A stretch of 14,116 nt of DNA from an uncultured Lachnospiraceae bacterium (GTDB lineage Bacteria > Bacillota > Clostridia > Lachnospirales > Lachnospiraceae), in contig CAJULP010000048.1 in assembly GCA_910587295.1 (NCBI GenBank), forward strand, positions 1 to 14,116, given 5' to 3'. A program made the position numbers and the translations under genes. The notes beneath the pieces were generated by a model that did not search any database, was not told the origin of the DNA, and was given only the letters and a program-made list of their open reading frames with translations. Of this stretch, positions 6,467 to 13,445 are shown piece by piece. Position 1 is the first letter of the stretch. The number at the start of each line of letters is the position of its first letter.

Positions 6467-6939
6467 CAATCCGCTCCTCCAAACAGGGCATACAGTTTCC
6501 GGTTATAGGTTGCATATTCCGGATACCGGATTTGTATTGCCTGCCAAAAATATGGTGCATAGGCACAGCAGAATAATTCCTCCACTGTGTACTGTCTGCA
6601 CTCGTTAATTTGCTCCTCTGCGTCCGTGTAATCATCCACGCTTGGTGTGGCATTGCAATATAAATTAAATGCCATTCTGACTACTTTCACGCTTCCGCTG
6701 GTCTGCCAGCCTTCCTGTAAACATTCTGTTTTTACACAGCCTGTCTTAAAATCATAAATGCGGTTCGCATTCCTTCTGGTATCATCGTTAATGCCAAGGC
6801 AATAGCAAAGCGCCTTGTGGTACACATCCTGATACCTTACTTCTTTCAATTTCTCGTAGTAGAATTTCTCATGTGCTTCACTGATAAAAATAATGCTCTC
6901 TTTCTTTGTGTTTTCTGCTCCTAACGCTGTACTATTCAT
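6466..6939 (-). CDS. DUF6075-type protein, first main gene of the element
   Basis: This 157-aa protein starts at the ATG at 6939 with GGAGG 8 bases upstream. The conserved-looking blocks are FISEAHEKFYYEKL (about 18-31), DVYHKALCYCLGI (38-50), YDFKTGCVKTECLQEGWQTS (62-81) and ECRQYTVEELFCCAYAPYFW (113-132). Several cysteines (45, 47, 68, 73, 124, 125) could bind a metal or be structural. No membrane segment is visible. From memory it is the DUF6075 family of Tn1549-like elements; its function is unknown. It heads the operon leading into DUF3970, parA, parB and repA, after a structured 290-base leader. Confidence 0.75.
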   Translation of the reverse strand: MNSTALGAENTKKESIIFISEAHEKFYYEKLKEVRYQDVYHKALCYCLGINDDTRRNANRIYDFKTGCVKTECLQEGWQTSGSVKVVRMAFNLYCNATPSVDDYTDAEEQINECRQYTVEELFCCAYAPYFWQAIQIRYPEYATYNRKLYALFGGAD

Positions 6940-6942
6940 GCT

Positions 6943-7047
6943 TTATTCCTCCAATTCTTTATTTTTGACCATAACCACACTCGCAGCATAGCTGCTCGTT
7001 GTCGCGGCATTCGCCAAATGCTCATGCAAGCATGGCACTTGGCTCAT
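6943..7047 (-). CDS. Possible 34-aa leader peptide
   Basis: A short minus-strand frame begins ATGAGCCAAGTG and encodes a peptide with LANAATTSSYAASVV, ending just before the DUF6075-type start. No ribosome binding site stands at a good distance. Its codons also form hairpins (6983-6995 and 7007-7021). I recall similar Ala/Thr/Ser-rich leader peptides upstream of genes in conjugative transposons, but cannot confirm this. The region could equally be a non-coding structured leader. Confidence 0.3.
   Translation of the reverse strand: MSQVPCLHEHLANAATTSSYAASVVMVKNKELEE
6983..7034 (-). other. Cluster of small hairpins in the element leader
   Basis: Three compact inverted repeats follow one another: GCAGC-ATA-GCTGC (6983-6995), GCATT-CGCCA-AATGC (7007-7021) and CATGC-AA-GCATG (7023-7034). 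All lie in the untranslated leader of the DUF6075-type gene, in a GC-richer stretch than its surroundings. They may fold in RNA or serve as protein sites. Confidence 0.45.
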
Positions 7048-7057
7048 TGCAACACGC

Positions 7058-7097
7058 AAAAAGGACACTCCCAAATTCTCACTTGGAAAGTGTCCTT
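7058..7097 (-). terminator. Terminator-like hairpin at the element end
   Basis: On the minus strand AAGGACACT (7097-7089) pairs perfectly with AGTGTCCTT (7069-7061), and the loop can pair further (CCAA with TTGG). TTTTT (7062-7058) follows the stem. It lies between lysS and the first element genes. It could stop lysS readthrough into the element, or act as an attenuator for the element operon. Confidence 0.65.
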
Positions 7098-7133
7098 GAA
7101 GTACAAAATATAAAATTGAATGTCGCACAAAAC

Positions 7134-7163
7134 GTATTATTCAGTATTATTCCGTATTATGCG
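7134..7163. repeat. Three tandem 10-bp repeats (GTATTATTCM)
   Basis: GTATTATTCA (7134-7143), GTATTATTCC (7144-7153) and GTATTATGCG (7154-7163) follow each other without a gap. They lie directly beside the 11-bp repeats and may be protein sites for recombination or transcription control. Confidence 0.6.
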
Positions 7164-7195
7164 TAGCAAATTTGTAGTAAATTTGTAGTAAATCA
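7163..7195. repeat. Three tandem 11-bp repeats, candidate integrase arm sites
   Basis: GTAGCAAATTT (7163-7173), GTAGTAAATTT (7174-7184) and GTAGTAAATCA (7185-7195) are in direct tandem. The TAGTAAAT core resembles, from memory, the DR-2 sites bound by the N-terminal domain of Tn916 integrase. An 11-bp spacing puts the copies on about the same face of the helix. Their place between lysS and the first element genes fits an element end. Confidence 0.6.
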
Positions 7196-7232
7196 CAACT
7201 TGTAATCACTGAAACCCTTGATTTTACTGACT
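7196..7232. other. Probable junction of element and chromosome
   Basis: These 37 bases lie between the arm-type repeats and the lysS stop codon. The element end and recombination core should be here or in the last codons of lysS. The exact edge cannot be set, because the matching repeat at the other end is outside the window. Confidence 0.4.
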
Positions 7233-8747
7233 TTATTTGTCCAACGACTTCATCGTCGGGAACAATAAAACGTCCCTTATTGCAGGAGAATTTGTTAACA
7301 GCATCACCAGCCTATCAATACCATATCCGATACCACCGGTAGGCGGCATCCCGATCTCCAGTGCATTCATGAAATCCTCGTCCGTTGTATTTGCTTCCTC
7401 ATCCCCTGCTGCCAGCGCCGCTTCCTGTGCCTTAAAGCGCTCCCTCTGGTCAATGGGGTCATTCAGTTCGGAATAAGCGTTACACATCTCCCGCCCGGTG
7501 ATAAACAACTCAAACCGCTCCACATACTCCGGCTTGTCCGGCTTTCTCTTGGTAAGAGGAGAAATCTCTACCGGATGGTCCATCACAAAGGTAGGCTGCA
7601 CCAGATGTTCCTCCACAAACTCCTCAAAGAACAGGTTCAGAATATCGCCCTTGGTATGACGGTCCTCATAGTGGACTTCCTTCTCATCTGCCAGCTTCTT
7701 AGCAGCTTCCGTGTCAGCTACCTGGTCAAAATCAATGCCTGTATACTTCTTTACCGCCTCGATCATGGTCATCCGTTCAAAAGGCTTCCCAAGATCAATC
7801 ATATACTCACCATAAGGCACCGTTGTTGTTCCGCATACTTCCTCTGCCACGTAGCGGAACATGTTTTCCGTCAGATCCATCATCCCGTTATAGTCAGTGT
7901 ATGCCTGATACAGCTCCATCAGGGTAAATTCCGGGTTATGCCTGGTGTCAAGGCCTTCGTTGCGGAATACGCGCCCAATCTCATAAACACGCTCAAGACC
8001 GCCCACGATCAGCCGCTTTAAGTATAATTCCAAAGAGATCCGAAGCTTCACATCCTCATCCAGGGCATTAAAGTGAGTTTCAAAAGGCCTTGCGGCCGCA
8101 CCGCCTGCGTTAGATACCAGCATAGGCGTTTCCACTTCCATAAAATCCTGCTCATCTAAATAGCGCCGGATAGCGGATATGATCTTTGACCTCTTGACAA
8201 AGGTTTCTTTCACTTCCTCGTTCATGATAAGATCCGTGTATCTTTGGCGGTAACGGATATCCGTATTGGTCAGCCCGTGGTACTTTTCCGGGAGAATCTG
8301 CAGACTCTTGGAAAGCAAAGTCACCCTGGACGCATGGATAGAAATCTCTCCTGTCTTGGTCTTAAACACCTCGCCGGTAATGCCTACGATATCCCCTACA
8401 TCGTATTTCTTAAAATCAGCATAAGCTTCTTCCCCTAAGCTGTCTTTTGCCACATAAGACTGGATATTTCCTTTCAGATCCTGGACATTGCAAAAAGATG
8501 CCTTGCCCATCACGCGCTTCTGCATGATACGGCCGGCCACCGATACCACCTGGCCTTCCATCCGGTCAAAGTTCTCTTTGATATCCCTGCTATGCGCCGT
8601 TACGTCATATTTCGTGATCTGGAAGGGATCCTTGCCCGCTTCCTGCAATGCCGCAAGCTTTTCCCTTTTGATCTTCAAAAGCTGGTTAATGTCCTGTTCC
8701 TTTTCTACCTTATTGTTCTGCGGTTGATTATTCTGCCCGTTAGCCAC
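7233..8747 (-). CDS. lysS: Lysyl-tRNA synthetase, class II
   Basis: The enzyme charges tRNA-Lys with lysine using ATP. I chose the GTG at 8747 (MANGQNNQ) because AAGGAG stands 8 bases upstream; the GTG at 8756 lies only one base from that site. The 504-aa protein has an N-terminal OB-fold anticodon-binding domain (about 60-165, with VSVAGRIMQKR) and a class II catalytic domain. Motif 1 is near FMEVETPMLVSNAGGAAARPF, motif 2 is VYEIGRVFRNEGLDTRHNPEF, and motif 3 is GGIGYGIDRLVMLLT near the C-terminus. The length equals the usual bacterial form. It follows greA by 22 bases in one operon. The mobile element begins just after its stop, and the C-terminus looks complete. Confidence 0.96.
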   Translation of the reverse strand: MANGQNNQPQNNKVEKEQDINQLLKIKREKLAALQEAGKDPFQITKYDVTAHSRDIKENFDRMEGQVVSVAGRIMQKRVMGKASFCNVQDLKGNIQSYVAKDSLGEEAYADFKKYDVGDIVGITGEVFKTKTGEISIHASRVTLLSKSLQILPEKYHGLTNTDIRYRQRYTDLIMNEEVKETFVKRSKIISAIRRYLDEQDFMEVETPMLVSNAGGAAARPFETHFNALDEDVKLRISLELYLKRLIVGGLERVYEIGRVFRNEGLDTRHNPEFTLMELYQAYTDYNGMMDLTENMFRYVAEEVCGTTTVPYGEYMIDLGKPFERMTMIEAVKKYTGIDFDQVADTEAAKKLADEKEVHYEDRHTKGDILNLFFEEFVEEHLVQPTFVMDHPVEISPLTKRKPDKPEYVERFELFITGREMCNAYSELNDPIDQRERFKAQEAALAAGDEEANTTDEDFMNALEIGMPPTGGIGYGIDRLVMLLTNSPAIRDVLLFPTMKSLDK

Positions 8748-8769
8748 GTCATACACTCCTTATCTTTCC

Positions 8770-9252
8770 TTAGTTAGAACGCTGGATCTCCAAAACTTCA
8801 TAGCGGAGAACGCCCGCCTGTGTTTCCACTTCCACAACATCGCCGCACTTTGCGCCGATCAGTGCCTTCCCAACCGGCGATTCATTGGAAATTTTCCCTT
8901 TCAAACTGTTTGCCTCCGTGGAACCGACAATTTTATATTCCAAATCCTCGTTATACTCTAAATCACGAATTTTTACACAACATCCAATATTGATCTTATC
9001 AAGGTCAACCTCATCCTCAACAACTACCTCAGCGTTTTTCAGGATTTTTTCCAATTCGTCAATCCTTGCCTCGATATCCCGCTGCTCATCCTTGGCTGCG
9101 TCATATTCAGCATTTTCGGACAGATCCCCCTGTTCCCTTGCTTCTTTGATCTTTTGTGCGACTTCCTGCCTTTTTACTACCTTAAGTTCATGAAGCTCGT
9201 CTTCATACTTCCGGAGCCCTTCATAGGTAAGTATGTTTTTCTTCTCTTCCAT
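8770..9252 (-). CDS. greA: Transcription elongation factor GreA
   Basis: GreA rescues backtracked RNA polymerase by stimulating cleavage of the nascent RNA. The start is the ATG at 9252, about 9 bases after GGAAAGG; a GTG at 9270 has a poorer site. The 160-aa product has the N-terminal antiparallel coiled coil (about 8-77) with the acidic tip block GDLSENAEYDAAKDEQ and a C-terminal FKBP-like domain with SNESPVGKALIGAKCGDVVEV. The length is normal. It is transcribed from the consensus promoter at 9319-9347 with lysS downstream. Confidence 0.96.
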   Translation of the reverse strand: MEEKKNILTYEGLRKYEDELHELKVVKRQEVAQKIKEAREQGDLSENAEYDAAKDEQRDIEARIDELEKILKNAEVVVEDEVDLDKINIGCCVKIRDLEYNEDLEYKIVGSTEANSLKGKISNESPVGKALIGAKCGDVVEVETQAGVLRYEVLEIQRSN

Positions 9253-9285
9253 TGCTTTTCGCCTTTCCACCCATATTTTGTTCCT

Positions 9286-9311
9286 TTAATTAAGGAAATC
9301 ATCCTAATTAA
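9286..9311 (-). other. Hairpin at the 5' end of the greA-lysS transcript
   Basis: On the minus strand TTAATTAGGA (9311-9302) pairs with TCCTTAATTAA (9296-9286) with one bulged base and a 5-base loop. The expected transcription start from the promoter at 9319-9347 is near 9312, so the message would begin almost directly with this stem. Such 5' hairpins can stabilise mRNA. Confidence 0.5.
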
Positions 9312-10005
9312 CTTCCGTATTATACCCATTTTTTACTGTAGTGTCAAGGAAATTCCATACCAGATTACGATTCACACATTTTGCCGCCGTATCTCCACTC
9401 TGGCCCTCCCTTCTAAGATCCAGCCAGACTATCTTAGGATCCGGCTTTCTTACTTCCGTCAGGATCAACCCGAACTCGTCCGCCAATACTTCTTTCAGCC
9501 TGGAGCAGTTTTCACTTTCCTCCCCGTAGTAGTACGCTCTTCTCATCCTTGGCAGGTAAGGGTACAATAATTCCATTGCCTGCTCCCCATAATAATCCCC
9601 TTCTTCCGGCAAAGACAGGCATATCCGGTCAAAGGGCCTTTGCTGGTAAAGGCACACTGCCCATAGCTCCAATGGCAGCTCCCAATTCCCCGCTCCAAGT
9701 CCGGGGCTTACAATCTGCTCCCGGCATCCATATGCCTGCCCCGCTTTTGCCATCGTCTTTTCCAGGATCCGCTCCGCCGTTGCCGCCTTAAAGCCCCGTT
9801 CTCCGAAAAGCCCCTTTTCAAACCGTGGCATCAGGGCAAAATAAACTTGCAGCCGGGAAGTTACCGTCCTTCCTTCGTAGGAAAGAAAGGGGAAACCACG
9901 CCCCGACTTTTTAATAGGGAGCCCCTTGGCAAGCAGGATGCGTTTCTTTTCCCTTCCCTCCAACGCAGCCCCGATATAAAAAATGTTTTTTTCTTCCCTT
10001 TCCAT
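9304..10005 (-). CDS. Unrecognised 233-aa protein in the dusB-greA interval
   Basis: The frame starts at the ATG at 10005 and ends at TAG (9306-9304). I do not recognise a family. The protein is soluble and basic in the N-terminal third (EGREKKRILLAKGLPIKKSGRG). It has aromatic runs (RAYYYGEES near residue 157) and a C-terminal block with PKIVWLDLRREG. The central part (about 110-175) alternates hydrophobic strands and helices, as in a Rossmann-like fold, but this is only an impression. No clear ribosome binding site precedes the ATG outside the 16-bp hairpin at 10012-10054. It is GC-richer than the mobile element and fits the chromosomal block. Its 3' end contains the greA promoter. Confidence 0.7.
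   Translation of the reverse strand: MEREEKNIFYIGAALEGREKKRILLAKGLPIKKSGRGFPFLSYEGRTVTSRLQVYFALMPRFEKGLFGERGFKAATAERILEKTMAKAGQAYGCREQIVSPGLGAGNWELPLELWAVCLYQQRPFDRICLSLPEEGDYYGEQAMELLYPYLPRMRRAYYYGEESENCSRLKEVLADEFGLILTEVRKPDPKIVWLDLRREGQSGDTAAKCVNRNLVWNFLDTTVKNGYNTEVN
9319..9347 (-). promoter_or_regulatory. Consensus sigma-A promoter of greA-lysS
   Basis: On the minus strand TTGACA (9347-9342) and TATAAT (9324-9319) are separated by exactly 17 bp. Both boxes match the consensus fully. The promoter lies inside the last codons of the 233-aa gene, about 67 bases upstream of the greA start. Confidence 0.85.
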
Positions 10006-10011
10006 AGCAGC

Positions 10012-10054
10012 CCGCCTGCATATCCTTACCCTTTGGCAAAGGATATGCAGGCGG
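10012..10054 (-). other. Perfect 16-bp hairpin between dusB and the 233-aa gene
   Basis: CCGCCTGCATATCCTT (10012-10027) pairs perfectly with AAGGATATGCAGGCGG (10039-10054) around an 11-base loop. No T-run follows on either strand, so it is not a standard terminator. On the minus-strand transcript its 3' arm ends 6 bases before the ATG of the 233-aa gene. It could hide the ribosome binding site or be an RNA processing site. Confidence 0.7.
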
Positions 10055-10082
10055 ATGGCTTCCTATTCTAAAAATAACCACA

Positions 10083-11063
10083 TTACCTGTTAAAAATATG
10101 CTGCACTGCCGTCTCTAACTGCGCAAAGGATTCCATTTCGTTGATCCTCCGTCGCAGCGCCGCGGAATTAGGATAGCCTGCCGTATACCATGCGATATGC
10201 TTGCGCATTTCCCTCACCGCCGTGTACTCCCCCTTTAATTCCAGTTCCATTTTTGCATGGCAAAGAATCACTTCCTTCATTTCCTCCGGCGTTTTGGATT
10301 CCGCCTTCTCCCCGGTTTCCAGATAATGTAAAATCTCCCTGAATATCCATGGGTTTCCCCTTGCGGCCCTTCCCACCATAATCCCGTCACAGCCGGTTTC
10401 AGAAAGCATCATTTTTGCGGACAGACCATCTGTCACATCCCCGTTCCCAATCACCGGGATGCGGACCGCTTCTTTTACCTGCCGGATGATATCCCAGTCC
10501 GCCTGCCCGCTATAGTACTGCTCTCTGGTCCTGCCGTGCACTGCCACTGCCGCCGCACCGCAGTCCTCCGCTATTTTAGCCATTTCCACTGCATTGGCAT
10601 CCTTTTCCAAAAAGCCTTTCCGAATCTTCACTGTCACCGGCTTTTTGACCGCCTTCACTGTTTTGGAGATAATCTCCGCCGCCAGCTTCGGGTTCTTCAT
10701 CAGCGCTGAACCTTCCCCGTTATTTACCACCTTTGGCACCGGACATCCCATATTGATATCCAATATCGAAAAGGGCCTCTCCTCGATCCGCTTTGCCATC
10801 TCGCTTATGATCACCGGGTCCGACCCGAAAAGCTGCAAAGACACAGGCCCTTCATCGGGATGGATCTCCATCAGTTCTTCCGTATTTCTGTTATTATAAT
10901 AAATCGCCTTGGCGCTGATCATCTCCATGCATACCAGCCCTGCTCCTTTTTGTCTGCACAGCAAACGAAATGGCAGGTCTGTCACACCTGCCATAGGGGC
11001 TAATAGTAACCGGTTATCAAGCGCCACAGGACCAATCCGCAACTGTCCATTCTGGTCTGCCAT
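10083..11063 (-). CDS. dusB: tRNA-dihydrouridine synthase, DusB type
   Basis: This flavoenzyme reduces uridine to dihydrouridine in tRNA. The 326-aa protein has the TIM-barrel start LLLAPMAGVTDLPFR (20-34), the catalytic cysteine block DINMGCPVPKVV with C107, the FMN-phosphate block IPVIGNGDV and the block GCDGIMVGRAARGNPW, followed by the C-terminal helical domain with RKHIAWYTAGYP. The length is normal. Its ATG overlaps the stop of the DUF6145-type gene by one base (TAATG), so the two are translationally coupled. In Firmicutes dusB often sits close to greA and lysS, as here. Confidence 0.94.
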   Translation of the reverse strand: MADQNGQLRIGPVALDNRLLLAPMAGVTDLPFRLLCRQKGAGLVCMEMISAKAIYYNNRNTEELMEIHPDEGPVSLQLFGSDPVIISEMAKRIEERPFSILDINMGCPVPKVVNNGEGSALMKNPKLAAEIISKTVKAVKKPVTVKIRKGFLEKDANAVEMAKIAEDCGAAAVAVHGRTREQYYSGQADWDIIRQVKEAVRIPVIGNGDVTDGLSAKMMLSETGCDGIMVGRAARGNPWIFREILHYLETGEKAESKTPEEMKEVILCHAKMELELKGEYTAVREMRKHIAWYTAGYPNSAALRRRINEMESFAQLETAVQHIFNR

Positions 11064-11431
11064 TATCCTTCCAGCCTTTCCGTTTCTTCTGCTTCCTGCG
11101 AATCCAAAAGCTCCCCGGGATTCTCATGGAGAATAAATACCCGGTAGTAAAGGCGCAGAGATTCAAACATTTCCTGCCTTTTCCGGCGCACCTCATTTAC
11201 TAACAGTCCACTGCCAATCTCGTCATACAAGAAATCATCCTCAGCATATTCGGTACGCATAGACACATTTCCATCTTCTTCAAATTCAATGGTAAAAATT
11301 CCTCCGATCTCCTCCGTAAAAAGCACACAGATAATGTGGAGCTCTTCCTTAATAGAATCGGGTATCCCTGAAAATTTCTCATTAAAATAATATTTCTTTT
11401 CGTAGGCATTTGCTCCGCAAAGTACTGTCAT
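11063..11431 (-). CDS. DUF6145-type small protein
   Basis: This 122-aa protein starts at the ATG at 11431 with GGGAG 9 bases upstream. It begins MTVLCGANAYEKKYYFNEKF and has ELHIICVLFTEEIGGIFTIEF in the middle and YAEDDFLYDEIGS after it. From memory this matches DUF6145, a family seen in Lachnospiraceae next to dusB; the function is unknown. The C-terminus is a charged tail. It is soluble. It lies 16 bases after argF and is coupled to dusB by a one-base overlap. Confidence 0.7.
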   Translation of the reverse strand: MTVLCGANAYEKKYYFNEKFSGIPDSIKEELHIICVLFTEEIGGIFTIEFEEDGNVSMRTEYAEDDFLYDEIGSGLLVNEVRRKRQEMFESLRLYYRVFILHENPGELLDSQEAEETERLEG

Positions 11432-11447
11432 TCCAAACTTCTCCCTG

Positions 11448-12434
11448 TTACAAGGTAGCTGCCATCACTGCCTTGATGGTGTGCATCCGGTTTTCCGCTT
11501 CTTCAAATACCACTGACTGTGCTGACTCAAATACTTCATCCGTCACTTCCATCTCCGAAACGCCAAACCGCTCGTTCATCTCTTTGCCAATCTTTGTTTT
11601 CAGATCATGGAAGGCAGGCAGACAGTGCATAAAGATGGCGTCCTTTCCGGCATTTTCCATTACTTTTGCGTTCACCTGATACGGGGAAAGTTCCCTGATC
11701 CGCTCTTCCCACACCTGAGAAGGTTCCCCCATGGAAACCCACACATCCGTATAGATCACATCAGCGCCCTTGGTTCCTTCCTCCACATTTTCCGTCAGCG
11801 TAATGCTCCCGCCGGAACTCTGCGCCATTTTCCGGCACTTTTCTACCAGCGTTTCATCCGGGAAATACTTAGATGTGGTACATGCGGTAAAATGCATGCC
11901 CAGCTTAGCACAGACCACCATCAAAGAATTGCCCATGTTATAACGGGCATCTCCCATATAAGTCAGTCTCACTCCCCGGATCCGCCCTAACTTTTCACGG
12001 ATCGTCAAAAGGTCTGCCAGCATCTGGGTAGGATGAAATTCATTGGTCAGCCCGTTCCATACCGGAACCCCGGCATATTTTGCCAGTTCTTCCACGATAT
12101 CCTGCCCATATCCCCTGTACTCGATCCCTTCAAACATACTTCCTAAAACCCTGGCTGTGTCCGCAATACTCTCCTTCTTACCAATCTGGGATGCGGAAGG
12201 ATCCAGATAGGTGGTCTCCATCCCCAGGTCATGAGCTGCCACCTCAAAGGAACATCTGGTCCTTGTGCTGGTCTTTTCAAAGATCAGCGCCACATTTTTG
12301 CCCTGATGCATCTCCTTTGTCAAAATCCCTTTTTTCTTTTTATCCTTAAGCTCCGCCGCAAGATCCACCAGATAAAGAATCTCTTCCGGTGAAAAATCCA
12401 AAAGCTTCAAAAAACTCCTGCCCTTTAAATCCAT
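11448..12434 (-). CDS. argF: Ornithine carbamoyltransferase
   Basis: The enzyme makes citrulline from ornithine and carbamoyl phosphate in arginine synthesis. I prefer the ATG at 12434 (MDLKGRSFLKLLDF) because relatives start here; GGGAAAGG is 13 bases upstream, which is rather far. ATGs at 12446 and 12488 are alternatives with worse spacing. The 328-aa protein shows the carbamoyl phosphate block STRTR (56-60), HPTQ (134-137), the ornithine loop VSMGE and the catalytic block HCLPAFHD near residue 270. All key residues appear intact. No ARG box was found upstream. The gene follows the SPFH gene closely, and a hairpin at 12451-12479 covers part of the ribosome binding site. Confidence 0.94.
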   Translation of the reverse strand: MDLKGRSFLKLLDFSPEEILYLVDLAAELKDKKKKGILTKEMHQGKNVALIFEKTSTRTRCSFEVAAHDLGMETTYLDPSASQIGKKESIADTARVLGSMFEGIEYRGYGQDIVEELAKYAGVPVWNGLTNEFHPTQMLADLLTIREKLGRIRGVRLTYMGDARYNMGNSLMVVCAKLGMHFTACTTSKYFPDETLVEKCRKMAQSSGGSITLTENVEEGTKGADVIYTDVWVSMGEPSQVWEERIRELSPYQVNAKVMENAGKDAIFMHCLPAFHDLKTKIGKEMNERFGVSEMEVTDEVFESAQSVVFEEAENRMHTIKAVMAATL

Positions 12435-12450
12435 GACGATACCCATGCCT

Positions 12451-12479
12451 TTCCCACATGAGCCTCTCCCATGCGGGAA
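12451..12479 (-). promoter_or_regulatory. Hairpin over the argF ribosome binding site
   Basis: On the minus strand TTCCCGCATG (12479-12470) pairs with CATGTGGGAA (12460-12451) over 10 bp with one G-U pair and a 9-base loop. The 3' arm includes the GGGAA of the probable argF ribosome binding site. No T-run follows. It may limit argF translation. Confidence 0.45.
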
Positions 12480-12496
12480 CAAGCCCATCTTCCTGT

Positions 12497-13417
12497 TTAT
12501 TTATCGCTGATCAGTTCCTTTACGGATGCGGCCAGGCCTGCCATCCCCTGAATCTCAGAAGGGATGATGATCTTGGTAGCCTTGCCGTCCGCTGCCTTTT
12601 CAAAAGCTTCCAGACTCTTAAGCCTTAACACTGCCTCATCAGCTCCCGCTTCCCGGATCATTCTAAGACCGTCTGCGGTTGCCTTTTGTACCTTTAAGAT
12701 TGCCTCTGCTTCACCTTCCGCTTCCCGGATCATCTTCTCCTTTTGTGCTTCCGCGCGCAGGATGGCAGATCTCTTTTCTGCCTCCGCTTCCAGGATAGCC
12801 GCTTCTTTCTTACCTTCCGCTACCGTTACGCTTGCCTTCTTCTCCCCTTCCGCACGGGTAACCGCCTCACGCCGTTCACGTTCCGCCTTCATCTGGCGCT
12901 CCATGGCATTTTGGATCTCCGCCGGCGGAATGATGTTTTTCAGTTCCACACGGTTCACCTTGATTCCCCAGGGATCCGTCGCCTCATCCAAAGAAGCCCT
13001 CATCTTGGTGTTGATGGTCTCTCTGGAGGTCAGTGTCTGATCCAGCTCCAGATCGCCGATAATATTACGCAGAGTGGTCGCCGTCAGGTTTTCAATTGCC
13101 ATGATAGGGTTTTCCACGCCGTATGCAAACAGCTTCGGATCCGTAATCTGAAAGAACACCACCGTGTCGATCCGCATGGTCACATTATCTTTGGTGATCA
13201 CCGGCTGAGGCGCAAAATCCACCACCTGCTCCTTTAAATTGATCTTCTTTGCCACCTTATCAATCAGGGGCATTTTAATATGAAACCCAACTGACCAGGT
13301 TCCCTGATAAGCGCCTAACCGTTCCACAACATAGGCATACGCCTGAGGTACAATCTTCACGCAGGATGCCAGCACAACCAATATGACCGCAAATAAAACA
13401 AGAATTACATATATCAT
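12497..13417 (-). CDS. SPFH/band-7 membrane protein (paraslipin/QmcA type)
   Basis: This 306-aa protein starts at the ATG at 13417 with AAGGAA 4-5 bases upstream and a GGAAAGG further up. An N-terminal membrane helix (about 1-20) is followed by the SPFH domain (about 20-170: VVERLGAYQGTWSVGFHIKMP, then ATTLRNIIGDLELDQTLTSRE). A long charged coiled coil rich in Ala and Glu (about 175-250, with repeated AEGEKKA and AEAEK blocks) and a short C-terminal part follow. Such proteins form ring-like assemblies in membrane microdomains and are often paired with an NfeD protein, as here. It lies 28 bases after the NfeD-like gene. Confidence 0.92.
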   Translation of the reverse strand: MIYVILVLFAVILVVLASCVKIVPQAYAYVVERLGAYQGTWSVGFHIKMPLIDKVAKKINLKEQVVDFAPQPVITKDNVTMRIDTVVFFQITDPKLFAYGVENPIMAIENLTATTLRNIIGDLELDQTLTSRETINTKMRASLDEATDPWGIKVNRVELKNIIPPAEIQNAMERQMKAERERREAVTRAEGEKKASVTVAEGKKEAAILEAEAEKRSAILRAEAQKEKMIREAEGEAEAILKVQKATADGLRMIREAGADEAVLRLKSLEAFEKAADGKATKIIIPSEIQGMAGLAASVKELISDK

Positions 13418-13445
13418 ATATTCCTTACCTTTCCGGGGTAACCCC

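Noticed and set aside
6943..7128. 61-aa minus-strand frame across the element leader
   Set aside because: Its first half runs through the terminator hairpin and it has no ribosome binding site. Only the shorter 34-aa part was kept, as a low-confidence leader peptide.
7233..8747. Possible truncation of lysS by the integrated element
   Set aside because: Motif 3 is complete and the protein ends at the usual place for a 504-aa LysRS, so no coding sequence seems lost.
12564..13237. Long plus-strand open frames opposite the SPFH gene (158 and 164 aa)
   Set aside because: They are antisense shadows of a clear SPFH protein; the repetitive GC-rich coiled-coil codons keep the other strand open.
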